The notes under the pieces: model-generated | Told to the model about the DNA's origin: nothing | The model's input: the letters and a program-made list of their open reading frames with translations, nothing else | Databases searched by the model: none | IMG/VR virus record: IMGVR_UViG_3300023110_001422 | Location: 33,866-97,865 of that record | Length of the DNA stretch: 64,000 bases | Source of the DNA: a virus | Reading direction: 5' to 3' (one strand) | Position numbers and translations under genes: made by a program | Shown here: piece by piece, positions 45,387-53,354 of the stretch | How positions within the stretch are numbered: the stretch's first letter is position 1 | How the letters are laid out: every line of letters starts with the position of its first letter

Positions 45387-45415
45387 TTGACTTCATTGAA
45401 GTTTTCAGGTACAAT
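45387..45415 (+). promoter_or_regulatory. Sigma70-type promoter upstream of gp47
   Basis: TTGACT (45387-45392), 17-base spacer, TACAAT (45410-45415), one mismatch from consensus in each box. RNA would start near 45422, 18 bases before the GTG of gp47, and AAGG precedes that GTG. Confidence 0.75.
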
Positions 45416-45439
45416 TACAAGTTATCGTAAGGAAAAAAC

Positions 45440-46453
45440 GTGTTTAAGAAAGTTGCAGTATTTACAGACATCCATTTTGGATTAAAATCTAATTCAAGAA
45501 CTCACAATGAAGATTGTGAGGAATTTATCGATTGGTATATCGATCAAGCAAAGGAACGAGGTTGCGAAACTGGTATTTTTATGGGCGATTGGCACCATAA
45601 CCGAAACAGTTTGAACATTACCACACTTGATTACACCATTCGATGTTTAGAAAAACTAGGTAAAGCATTTGAAAAGTTTTATTTCTTTCCTGGTAACCAT
45701 GATTTATACTATAAAGACAAACGAGATTTGAATAGTATTGCTTTTGGTAAGCATATCGAAGGCATTACCATGGTAAATGAAATCATGACACAAGATGATG
45801 TAACACTTGTGCCTTGGTTGGTAGAAGATGAATGGAAAAATATTTCAAAAATTAAATCCAAATATATGTTTGGCCACTTTGAACTTCCAAACTTCTATAT
45901 GAACGCAATGGTACAGATGCCAGATACTGGTGAATTGAAAGCAGACCACTTTAAACATCAAGAATATGTGTTCAGTGGACACTTCCATAAACGTCAGGTG
46001 CAAGGACCGATACACTATATTGGTAATGCACTTCCACACAACTATGCTGATGCATGGGATGATGAACGTGGTATGATGGTATTGGAATGGGGCGGCGAGC
46101 CAGAATATATTAACTGGTGGAACTGTCCAAAGTACAGAACAGTAAAACTGTCGCAACTACTTGACGAAAAAGATACACTTATTAAACCTAAAATGTATCT
46201 TAGGGTTACATTAGACTTACCTATATCGTTTGAAGAAGCAACTTTTATCAAAGAAACATTTATTAAGGATTATAATTGTAGAGAAATTACACTTATTCCA
46301 AATACAAAGGATGAAGAAATCAATTCTGATATTGATATTCAACAATTTGAAAGTGTAGACCAAATTGTTGCTAAAGAAATTGAAGCAATTGACAGTGATA
46401 ACTTTAATAAAGCGAAACTACTTGAGATATACAAGGATTTAGTACATGATTAA
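45440..46453 (+). CDS. 47: Recombination nuclease subunit gp47 (Mre11/SbcD-like)
   Basis: A 337-aa metallophosphoesterase. Motifs in order: FTDIHFG (Asp10, His12), GDWHHNR, PGNHDLY near residue 88, and FSGHFHKRQ near residue 180 with IGNALPHNY after it. These bind the two metal ions of the nuclease. With gp46 it resects DNA ends to make 3' tails for recombination-dependent replication. T4 gp47 is 339 aa, so the length fits. The start is GTG at 45440, preceded by AAGG, and the gene overlaps gp46 by eight bases, so the subunits are translationally coupled. Confidence 0.93.
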   Translation: MFKKVAVFTDIHFGLKSNSRTHNEDCEEFIDWYIDQAKERGCETGIFMGDWHHNRNSLNITTLDYTIRCLEKLGKAFEKFYFFPGNHDLYYKDKRDLNSIAFGKHIEGITMVNEIMTQDDVTLVPWLVEDEWKNISKIKSKYMFGHFELPNFYMNAMVQMPDTGELKADHFKHQEYVFSGHFHKRQVQGPIHYIGNALPHNYADAWDDERGMMVLEWGGEPEYINWWNCPKYRTVKLSQLLDEKDTLIKPKMYLRVTLDLPISFEEATFIKETFIKDYNCREITLIPNTKDEEINSDIDIQQFESVDQIVAKEIEAIDSDNFNKAKLLEIYKDLVHD

Positions 46454-48218
46454 AATAAAAAATCTCACAGTTAAGAATTTTATGAGTGTAGGTAATGCTA
46501 CACAAGCAGTTGACTTTGATAAACAGCAATTAACGTTGGTGCTAGGTGAAAACTTAGACCAAGGTGGTGATGATAGCGGCTCTAGAAACGGAACAGGTAA
46601 GACCACTATCATTAACGCCCTTTCATATGCTATATTTGGTATGGCATTAACCAACATTAGGCGTGATAATCTTGTAAACAAAACAAATAACAAAGCAATG
46701 TTGGTAACTCTTACGTTTGAAAAAGACGGAGTAGAGTATCATATTGAAAGAGGACGTAAACCCAACTTACTAAAGTTTAGTATTAACGGTAATGAACAAG
46801 AAATGACTGACGAATCACAAGGCGACAGTCGTAAAACACAAGAAGATATTAATGATTTATTAGGTATGAGCCATGATATGTTTAAGCATATTGTTGCACT
46901 AAACACATACACAGAACCATTTTTATCAATGAAAAACAATGACCAACGTGCTATCATTGAGCAACTTTTAGGTATTACTATCCTATCTGAAAAAGCAGAT
47001 ATGCTTAGAGATAAAATTAAAGAAACAAGAGATAGTATTACAGAAGAAAATGCAAAAATTACAGCAATCAAAACCAGCAATGAAAAAATTACTGAAAACA
47101 TTGGTCGGTTAGAAAGCAGACGCAAGGCGTGGATTGCACAAAACAGAGAAGAATGCCTTAAATTAGAAAAAGGTATTAAGGAATTAGAGCAAGTTGACAT
47201 TGAAGCAGAACTAGAAGCACATGAAAAACTTGCAACTTGGACAGAAACAACAACTAGACACTCTAATTTACTAAAAGAAAGAGCAACAATTGAACGTGCC
47301 TTGGAACAAGCAGATAAAAATGTTCATAAACTTGGAAAAGAGTTGGACGACCTAGAACACGCAAAATGTTATGCTTGTGGACAAGACCTACACGATGACA
47401 AACTAGAAGAACTTCGAAACAAAATGCAACGTGACTACGGTGATGCACACACATACATGATTGAAATTGCTGATAAGTTTGAAAAAGTTAACCTAAAGAT
47501 TAGTGACATTGGTGAGATTGATGCAAAGCCTATTACATTTTATGATGTTGCTAAAGAAGCATATGATCATAGAAGCAATGTTGAAAACTTAAAAAAAGTA
47601 TTAGAAGAAAAACAAGCAGAAACAGATCCTTATCAAGAACAAATTGATGATCTCAAGGATACTGCTATTCAAGAGATCGAATGGGATACTGTAAATGAAC
47701 TTACTAGTTACAAGGACCATCAAGAATTCTTGTATAAACTGTTAACTAACAAAGATTCGTTCATACGTAAAAAGATTATTGAACAAAATCTTGCATATCT
47801 AAACAACAGGCTAACATATTACTTGGATAAAGTAGGTTTGCCACATACTGTTGTATTCCAAAACGACTTATCAGTTGAAATTCAACAACTAGGACAGGAC
47901 TTAGACTTTGATAACTTGTCAAGAGGTGAACGAAATAGACTTATACTTGGTATGAGTTGGGCGTTCCGTGATGTTTGGGAATCATTATATCAAAATATTA
48001 ACTTATTGTTCATTGATGAGTTGATTGATAGTGGTATGGATAGTGCAGGTGTTGAAAGTTCTTTGAGTATTCTTAAAAAGATGGGTAGAGAACGTAATAA
48101 AAACATCTATTTGATTTCGCACAAAGACGAATTAATTGGTAGAGTTAATAATGTACTGAAAGTTGTAAAAGAAAACGGCTTTACAAGTTACGATAACGAT
48201 ATTGAAATAGTAGAATGA
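46446..48218 (+). CDS. 46: Recombination ATPase subunit gp46 (Rad50/SbcC-like)
   Basis: A 590-aa SMC-type ATPase. The Walker A loop is SRNGTGKTT (Lys52), with Ser in place of the usual first Gly. Long coiled-coil arms run from about residue 170 to 430 and are broken near residue 310 by the zinc-hook CYACGQ. The ABC signature appears as LSRGERNRL and Walker B as LLFIDELIDSGMD near residue 520. It partners gp47. T4 gp46 is 560 aa. The ATG lies inside the end of gp47, and the TGA overlaps the ATG of the next small gene. Confidence 0.93.
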   Translation: MIKIKNLTVKNFMSVGNATQAVDFDKQQLTLVLGENLDQGGDDSGSRNGTGKTTIINALSYAIFGMALTNIRRDNLVNKTNNKAMLVTLTFEKDGVEYHIERGRKPNLLKFSINGNEQEMTDESQGDSRKTQEDINDLLGMSHDMFKHIVALNTYTEPFLSMKNNDQRAIIEQLLGITILSEKADMLRDKIKETRDSITEENAKITAIKTSNEKITENIGRLESRRKAWIAQNREECLKLEKGIKELEQVDIEAELEAHEKLATWTETTTRHSNLLKERATIERALEQADKNVHKLGKELDDLEHAKCYACGQDLHDDKLEELRNKMQRDYGDAHTYMIEIADKFEKVNLKISDIGEIDAKPITFYDVAKEAYDHRSNVENLKKVLEEKQAETDPYQEQIDDLKDTAIQEIEWDTVNELTSYKDHQEFLYKLLTNKDSFIRKKIIEQNLAYLNNRLTYYLDKVGLPHTVVFQNDLSVEIQQLGQDLDFDNLSRGERNRLILGMSWAFRDVWESLYQNINLLFIDELIDSGMDSAGVESSLSILKKMGRERNKNIYLISHKDELIGRVNNVLKVVKENGFTSYDNDIEIVE

Positions 48219-48433
48219 GCGATATACCACAAGACACGCATGACAAACTTACAAAGGCTTACATGGAATACTACAAAGCCAACGAAGCCTTTGAAATTCG
48301 CAAGAGCGAACGTACTAAACGTGCGGCTAGAAAGTGGTTAAGCGAAATACGTAGGCTTTGCAGTGAACGTAGAAACGAAATTATGAGTGATTACGTTGAT
48401 AACAAAAGCCAAAATACAACAGACGAAACATAG
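48215..48433 (+). CDS. Small charged protein, unknown
   Basis: A 72-aa helical protein rich in Arg, Lys and Glu (EIRKSERTKRAARKWLSEIR). Its ATG overlaps the gp46 TGA in ATGA, so it is translated with the recombination pair. No family is known to me; similar short genes sit after gp46 in marine T4-like phages from memory. A DNA- or RNA-binding helper is conceivable from the charge alone. Confidence 0.6.
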   Translation: MSDIPQDTHDKLTKAYMEYYKANEAFEIRKSERTKRAARKWLSEIRRLCSERRNEIMSDYVDNKSQNTTDET

Positions 48434-48451
48434 GCACAAATAAGTACCATT

Positions 48452-48880
48452 ATGCAATGGACTTATCAGGGAAAAACAATTGAATCTATACCAGAAGAGT
48501 ATGAAGGCTTTGTTTATCTTATAACAAATACAACTAACGGGCAAAAATACATAGGCAAAAAACTAGCCAAATTCAAAACTACTAAACCTCCCCTAAAAGG
48601 ACGCAAAAATAAGCGTCGAGGACACAAAGAATCAGATTGGAAAGACTACTGGGGGTCGTCTGATAAACTATTAGTAGACGTAGAACAACTAGGCCCAGAA
48701 AACTTCACAAGAGAAATACTATACCTTTGCAAATCACGGGCAGAGATGTCCTATATAGAGGCAAGAGAGCAATTTGACCGCCGAGTATTAGAAACAGACG
48801 ACTATTATAACGGTATTATTAACGTAAGAGTGGGCGGTTCTGATAAATTGCGACAGGCACTACTAGAATACAACAAGTAA
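48452..48880 (+). CDS. GIY-YIG nuclease-like protein
   Basis: A 142-aa protein whose start of core reads GFVYLITN, then GQKYIGKK, matching the GIY and YIG strands (here FVY and KYIG). A lysine/arginine-rich basic segment follows (KGRKNKRRGHK), then DYWGSS and, near residue 115, YIEAREQF, which has the conserved catalytic glutamate. This is the single-domain layout of phage GIY-YIG enzymes such as Seg-type homing endonucleases, but no DNA-binding C-terminal domain is present. It precedes a 500-base structured region with no gene. Nuclease activity is likely; homing is an inference. Confidence 0.75.
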   Translation: MQWTYQGKTIESIPEEYEGFVYLITNTTNGQKYIGKKLAKFKTTKPPLKGRKNKRRGHKESDWKDYWGSSDKLLVDVEQLGPENFTREILYLCKSRAEMSYIEAREQFDRRVLETDDYYNGIINVRVGGSDKLRQALLEYNK

Positions 48881-48884
48881 CAAC

Positions 48885-49350
48885 TACATAGCAATGATGT
48901 TTGGTCGGGGATGCTCGACTCGCCTTGAGGATATGTGCGATACCATATTCAGATACTGGCGTGTTGCAAGGACAATGCTAACTTAGGCATAAAAGATGTG
49001 TGCTCTGTGAAAAAGATACAACACACAGGCAAGTGATTTCGAACTGTTTGGGATTAACTGCCTTCCGCGGATTTTGCGAATGCTGAAGTAGGGGGTTATA
49101 GGTCTGCCGCCTCCGATATGCGTTAGAACGTATAAATCTATTTTATACGCTAAACCGCATAAATCTTCTTAAACAGTTGTGGTGATGCTAACTCACATGA
49201 TGTGAAACCACTCAATTCGTCCGGCAACGGGCGAATTGTGGCTCAACTATCTACATGATGCTAAAACGCTATCGCGTTTATTACTTAATCATATAAAAAA
49301 TAAAGTGTTTGAGCAAAGCGAAAACAATTTGTTACGAAGTAACAAATCAA
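48885..49350 (+). ncRNA. Candidate large structured RNA (gene-free region)
   Basis: This gene-free stretch is dense in inverted repeats. The best are an 11-bp stem with a GCAA tetraloop (49213-49238), an 8-bp stem at 49129-49149, a 9-bp stem with a three-base loop at 49327-49347, a 6-bp stem at 49264-49279, a nested pair (GTGGT/ACCAC at 49179-49211 around TCACAT/ATGTGA at 49193-49205) and CGCC/GGCG around ATATG/CATAT at 48921-48961. The GNRA loop on the plus strand favours rightward transcription. ATGCTAA recurs at 48975, 49185 and 49258. It is not a tRNA, tmRNA or RNase P RNA by the motifs I know. No clear promoter or terminator was found, so boundaries are approximate. A replication origin is the main alternative. 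Confidence 0.5.
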
Positions 49351-49389
49351 ATGAATCCAATCCAATGTGAAACATCATCACAAGGGTCA

Positions 49390-49578
49390 TCAATGTAAAT
49401 CTGGATCACGTCCTAATCCTTTAACTGTATAATGTTCATTCTTTACGATGGTCCACGATGCTGTATCGTGTCCTTGATCTTGTAACATTGCAATATATGT
49501 ATGTGCTTCTTCTTCTGAGGAAAGATTCTGTTCGATAACTTCCCCACGAGCATCAACTACGTCATATGTATATCTCAT
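49390..49578 (-). CDS. Small unknown protein
   Basis: A 62-aa protein (YTYDVVDARGEVIEQNL, then a helix and SWTIVKNEHYTV), probably alpha/beta with no membrane part. It is encoded leftward between the structured region and the head genes. The ATG at 49578 sits just after an inverted repeat (49585-49603). From memory, similar short ORFs occur in marine T4-like phages without known function. No Shine-Dalgarno site is obvious. The assignment as a real gene rests on length, position and a sensible composition. Confidence 0.5.
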   Translation of the reverse strand: MRYTYDVVDARGEVIEQNLSSEEEAHTYIAMLQDQGHDTASWTIVKNEHYTVKGLGRDPDLH

Positions 49579-49584
49579 GATTGA

Positions 49585-49603
49585 ATATTTACTAGGTAAA
49601 TAT
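49585..49603. repeat. Inverted repeat between divergent genes
   Basis: ATATTTAC, spacer TAG, GTAAATAT: a perfect 8-bp inverted repeat between the 62-aa leftward gene and the rightward internal head gene. Each arm gives a late-like box with one mismatch (GGTAAATA rightward, AGTAAATA leftward), pointing away from the centre. It may be an operator or a weak bidirectional late promoter. Confidence 0.45.
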
Positions 49604-49614
49604 CAATAATTATA

Positions 49615-49622
49615 CATAAATA
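49615..49622 (+). promoter_or_regulatory. Late promoter CATAAATA
   Basis: CATAAATA 21 bases before the ATG at 49644, with GGGAG between. It would drive both internal-head-like genes late. Confidence 0.6.
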
Positions 49623-49643
49623 TAATACAACGGGAGTAAAATA

Positions 49644-50288
49644 ATGAAAATTCATCAAATTATAAGTGAATCTGCTGTAAATGAAGCCCCTGGTGGTAGT
49701 GCATTAGGTAATATTGCACGTAAAGTAGGTGCAAAAGCGGCAGGTGCAGTAGGTATGAAAAATACCTCGGCAGGATTAAGTGGAAAAGCACAATCAAACG
49801 ATCGTGCAAAAGAAATTGGTGTTAAATGGACACAATTTGCTAATCAAACAGGTGCAGGAACTAAAGCACCGGATGCTTCTGCACTAGCAGACTTCTTAGC
49901 AAAAGAAAAACTATCAACTGCTAGACTTAAAGGAATGTCAGGAAAGTTAACTCCCAAACAAGTAGATGACATTTTAACTAAAGTTGCACAAGATACATTT
50001 AAAGGAGCGGCAGGACAAGCGGCTGTTGGTAATGAACCAGAAGCAGATCCAAGTTTAGGCGGTAAGTTTGGTGGGCCAGAAGGCAATGACGCCGGCGGAG
50101 CCGGTACAGGACAAGGCGCTGGTGCGACAGCACAAAGCGGTAGCGATAGCGGTGCTACAGCACAAGGAGGTGCGACAGCACAAAGCGGTAGCGGTCAAGC
50201 AGGAGCCAATGGCATTCCAAAAAACATTCAGGCACAACTAGATAAACTTACTCCGCAACAGAAAAAAGAACTAGCGGCATTACTATAA
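49644..50288 (+). CDS. Putative internal head protein with capsid-targeting N-terminus
   Basis: A 214-aa protein. The start MKIHQIISE is like the T4 capsid-targeting sequence (MKTYQEFIAE in Alt and internal proteins) and has an I-x-E site (Ile7-Ser8-Glu9) after which prohead protease gp21 would cut. The body is Ala, Gly and Lys rich, with a disordered GATAQSGS-type repeat near residues 158-190 and a short C-terminal helix (LDKLTPQQKKELAALL). It has a late promoter upstream and is followed after 11 bases by a larger protein of the same kind. Packaging inside the head is inferred from the N-terminus and the presence of gp21; what it does in the host is unknown. Confidence 0.6.
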   Translation: MKIHQIISESAVNEAPGGSALGNIARKVGAKAAGAVGMKNTSAGLSGKAQSNDRAKEIGVKWTQFANQTGAGTKAPDASALADFLAKEKLSTARLKGMSGKLTPKQVDDILTKVAQDTFKGAAGQAAVGNEPEADPSLGGKFGGPEGNDAGGAGTGQGAGATAQSGSDSGATAQGGATAQSGSGQAGANGIPKNIQAQLDKLTPQQKKELAALL

Positions 50289-50299
50289 GGTAGATAATA

Positions 50300-53134
50300 A
50301 TGAAACTGCACGAAGTAACCACGTATAACTTAAAATCACAAACTATTCTTAACGAAGGTTGGAACGTTTTAACTGAAGCACAACAATTACACATTGGCCA
50401 ATGGGAAAAACGTGTATGGCCGTTATACGAAGAGTTTAACAGACTCATGGAAGCAGAACTTACTGCTAACCAAGTGCAAGATATTTTTACTAACGCAGAA
50501 AAAGTTGCAATTGAAGGTGGTGACAACCTAACAGCCTTGGGTAAAGCAGGCAAAGTAACTGCTGAAGTCTCAGGCAAGATGAAAGCAGAACTTGATAAGT
50601 TAATTAAACAAGCGGCTGAAAGCGGTCCTGTTAAAAACTTTGATCAACAGTTTGAAAAATTAAAAGCACAACTAAAAACTAAACTACAAGGCAACCCAGC
50701 AGGACAAAAAATTCTTCAAGGTGTTGAGAAGTGGGGCGGTTTTGCTAAAGAAAATCCAGCCAAGAGTGCATTTATTATTGGTGCAATGACTTCCGTACTT
50801 GCATTTGCAAGTGGCGGTATTTTGTCAGGTGCCGCAATTGGTTTCTTCTTAAAACTAGCAAACAATACTATTAAGGGTGATAAACTGTCAGTTGCGATGG
50901 CTAAAGGTGTTAAAGGCGCGGCACTTGGTGCTGTTGCAGGTGCATTAGGCTCTGCTATTTCAAGTGCGGCAGAAGATTTATTCCCAGCAGAAGTTACAAA
51001 TATTTTTGTAAACCAAGATGGTGCTATTGATATTAGTCAAATAGATGCCATGGACGCAACATCTCTAACGGACATAGATGCTGATGCGGCCAAAGAACTA
51101 ATTCAAGCACGTTCAGCAATGGAAGAAATGCTTCCAAGACTAAGTGGTGAAGAAGGTGAAGTACTACAGCAACAGTTAGATCAACTTAATGACAAAATTG
51201 TACAACTAGGTGGCGGCGAAAACCTTAAAGGTTCAATTGATGCAATACAAAGTGAATTTGGTATTGAAGGTAGAGGCGTTGATGTAGTAGTTAAAGGTAA
51301 TGATGTTGACACTGGCACAGACGCTGAGCCTCTTCCGGGCGATGATGGCGACTATGGAGAACCAGCAGACGATGGTGCACCTGATGCAGACAAACTATCA
51401 GGTGACGAAGTAGGAACAGTTAAAGCAGAATATTCAGCAGAAGAACTTAATGACAAATTTAATATTGACTCAAGTGAATTTCCACGTAACGGTTGGCTAG
51501 ATGAAAACAAAGATGCACTATTAAAAGCAGGAATGACCGAAACAGAGTTTGAAGATTTACAAGCGGCTACACAATTAGAAAGAGCAGTTGACCAAGCAAA
51601 CTTCCGTGAAGGTATTTCAATGAGTTCAAGTAGCGAATTAAAAACATTCATGGGTGATGAACCAAAAGTAATTGGCGGCATAGAAGGCGAATACGAAGCA
51701 GGAGAAACCTTTACAAATAAAATTGAAACAAAACTACCTGGTTCAGATAAACCTTGGAGTGCTAACGTTACAACACAAATTGAAGGTGTAGATGCAGACG
51801 GTAATACAGTATACGCAATTAAAGAATTAACAGTAGGACCAGAAGTTTTTAATGATAAAATGTTTGCGGCTATTGATAAACTTGCAGAACAAGATCCAGA
51901 CAATCCTTTGGTAAAAGCATTTATGGATAATGTTATTCTAGCAAACAAAGAAGCAAGTATGGAAACACTTAAAGATACTTTTGCTCAAGACGTTGCAGAA
52001 AAAGTTATGCAAGGTGCGGCGGCAGTTGCACTAGGTGGAGCACTAGCGGCATCAGAAGTTAAGCCAGCAGAAACAAAAGAATCTAGAGATTTAAGAATAG
52101 CAAAAGAACTAGAAGAAGAATATAAAATCTATCTAGAAGTAGAAAGCAAGTATACTGACGAATACCTAGCAGAAATTGGCATTAAAGACATTGCTAAGAA
52201 AGCGGCGGCAGGAGCGGCAAATATCGGTAAAGCGGCGGCTAAAGGTGTCGGCGCTGGAATGGATAAAGCAGGTGCGGCAGTTGGCGGCGGCATTGGTAGA
52301 GCAGTTGGTGCTGTAGCAGGTGCGGCAAAGTCAGCAGGTAAAGAATTAGGTAATAAGATCACAGTTAAGAAACTAAATGCTATTTGGAAGAAGATGGGAG
52401 AACCGTTAGACACAGGTTCTATTGCAAATATTCTTTCAGACGCGGGTATGAGCGATGAAGCAATTGGTCTTGTTGCTACAAATACTAAAACAGATTTAAA
52501 ACCAACACCTAAAGCAGACGCAGATGCAGATGCAGGTGCAACAGATGCAGGTGCAACAGATGCAGGAGCACCTGAAGGCGGAACAACAGATGCAGGAACA
52601 CCAGCACAAGGTGGCAAACCAGAAAAAGGTGCAAAAGCAACAGGTTCAGATGGCGACACTTATACTTTCCAAGGACAACAATGGACAAGTGATAAGACAG
52701 GTAGAGTTGCTACAAAGGCAGTAGCGGCTGAACTTAATAAAGGTTCGGGTACAGCAAAAGCAAGTACTTCAGCACAAGGCGGAGATACTCCAGCACAAGC
52801 ACAAGGTGGCACACAAGCACAAGGTGGCACACAAGCACAAGGTGGTACACAAGCACAAGGTGGCACACAAGCACAAGGTGGTGGCACACAAGCACAAGGT
52901 GGCACACAAGCACAAGGTGGTACAGTAGATGTTAAAGCATTAGCACAGGAAATTAAAAAAGCAGGCGTTGCTGATGCTGTTAAACAATCACTTGCTCAAC
53001 CAGCAGGACAATCTGCTAGTGCAGGTCAATTAGGTAATATGGAAATTGATATACCGACATTGGCTGACGAAATCGGTAAAGCGGGTTTACAAAAACAAGT
53101 AAGAGATATGCTAACACAGAAACAGCCGGCTTAA
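50300..53134 (+). CDS. Large putative internal head protein with hydrophobic segments and TQAQGG repeats
   Basis: A 944-aa protein. The first 27 residues begin MKLHEVT and contain two candidate gp21 cut sites, L-N-E (17-19) and L-T-E (24-26). Near residues 155-193 and 200-220 there are hydrophobic, glycine-rich helices (FIIGAMTSVLAFASGGIL; GAALGAVAGALGSAI), and near 635-690 an alanine/glycine-rich stretch. An acidic part lies near 340-375. The C-terminal 130 residues hold seven TQAQGG units (52793-52921) and two related closing segments (ALAQEIKKAG, LADEIGKAG). It resembles nothing I can name. One possibility is a protein packaged in the head and ejected with DNA that inserts in the host membrane. 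The stop overlaps tail to tail with the small leftward gene. Confidence 0.6.
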   Translation: MKLHEVTTYNLKSQTILNEGWNVLTEAQQLHIGQWEKRVWPLYEEFNRLMEAELTANQVQDIFTNAEKVAIEGGDNLTALGKAGKVTAEVSGKMKAELDKLIKQAAESGPVKNFDQQFEKLKAQLKTKLQGNPAGQKILQGVEKWGGFAKENPAKSAFIIGAMTSVLAFASGGILSGAAIGFFLKLANNTIKGDKLSVAMAKGVKGAALGAVAGALGSAISSAAEDLFPAEVTNIFVNQDGAIDISQIDAMDATSLTDIDADAAKELIQARSAMEEMLPRLSGEEGEVLQQQLDQLNDKIVQLGGGENLKGSIDAIQSEFGIEGRGVDVVVKGNDVDTGTDAEPLPGDDGDYGEPADDGAPDADKLSGDEVGTVKAEYSAEELNDKFNIDSSEFPRNGWLDENKDALLKAGMTETEFEDLQAATQLERAVDQANFREGISMSSSSELKTFMGDEPKVIGGIEGEYEAGETFTNKIETKLPGSDKPWSANVTTQIEGVDADGNTVYAIKELTVGPEVFNDKMFAAIDKLAEQDPDNPLVKAFMDNVILANKEASMETLKDTFAQDVAEKVMQGAAAVALGGALAASEVKPAETKESRDLRIAKELEEEYKIYLEVESKYTDEYLAEIGIKDIAKKAAAGAANIGKAAAKGVGAGMDKAGAAVGGGIGRAVGAVAGAAKSAGKELGNKITVKKLNAIWKKMGEPLDTGSIANILSDAGMSDEAIGLVATNTKTDLKPTPKADADADAGATDAGATDAGAPEGGTTDAGTPAQGGKPEKGAKATGSDGDTYTFQGQQWTSDKTGRVATKAVAAELNKGSGTAKASTSAQGGDTPAQAQGGTQAQGGTQAQGGTQAQGGTQAQGGGTQAQGGTQAQGGTVDVKALAQEIKKAGVADAVKQSLAQPAGQSASAGQLGNMEIDIPTLADEIGKAGLQKQVRDMLTQKQPA
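52793..52921 (+). repeat. Tandem 18-bp repeat (TQAQGG), seven units
   Basis: Seven in-frame copies of ACACAAGCACAAGGTGGC-like units; the first begins GCACAA and the fifth has an extra GGT codon (21 bp). Units differ only at the last codon (GGC or GGT). Near-identity suggests recent expansion and likely copy-number change between relatives. Confidence 0.9.
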
Positions 53135-53146
53135 AAGAACGGCTGT
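53122..53146. terminator. Hairpin across convergent stop codons, possible weak terminator
   Basis: ACAGCCG pairs with CGGCTGT around an 11-base loop that contains both stop codons (plus TAA at 53132-53134, minus TAA at 53131-53133). Downstream on the plus strand is TCCTGTTTTC, a poor T-run. It may hold apart the two converging transcripts. Confidence 0.4.
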
Positions 53147-53343
53147 CCTGTTTTCTTAGCAGTTTCTAGATTTTCCTTAATAAGCGTAGACATAATTTCT
53201 CTATCTTCAGAAGAAGCATTATAAATTTCATCCAATGTGATACTACCTCTCATATACCAGAGTAATCTCATCAGTTCGAGTTTGTACTGCTTCGTCTCTT
53301 TTTCCATTTTGTCCACTTCTCCTAGGATCTCTTCAAGAGACAT
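53131..53343 (-). CDS. Small conserved protein downstream of gp26
   Basis: A 70-aa helical protein: an acidic-basic first helix (EEILGEVDKMEKETKQYKLE), then LLWYMRGSITLDEIYNAS and KENLETAKKTG. From memory this pattern is conserved next to gp26 in marine T4-like phages; its job is not known. Position beside gp26 is where T4 has gp51, the hub assembly factor, but no similarity to gp51 was recognised. ATG at 53343 lies 11 bases after the gp26 stop; its own stop overlaps the 944-aa gene's stop. Confidence 0.65.
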   Translation of the reverse strand: MSLEEILGEVDKMEKETKQYKLELMRLLWYMRGSITLDEIYNASSEDREIMSTLIKENLETAKKTGQPFF

Positions 53344-53354
53344 TGTGGAGATCC

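Noticed and set aside
48885-49350. tmRNA or group I intron in the gene-free region.
   Set aside because: No GGATTCGAC-type tmRNA start, no T-arm with CCA and no tag ORF were found; no split gene flanks it and no group I core (P7-like) motif was seen.
52660-52905. Antisense frame with PPCACVPPCACV-type repeats.
   Set aside because: A shadow of the 18-bp TQAQGG repeat in the opposite strand.
52793-52921. CRISPR-like array from the regular repeats.
   Set aside because: Units are contiguous with no spacers and are in frame within a protein gene.
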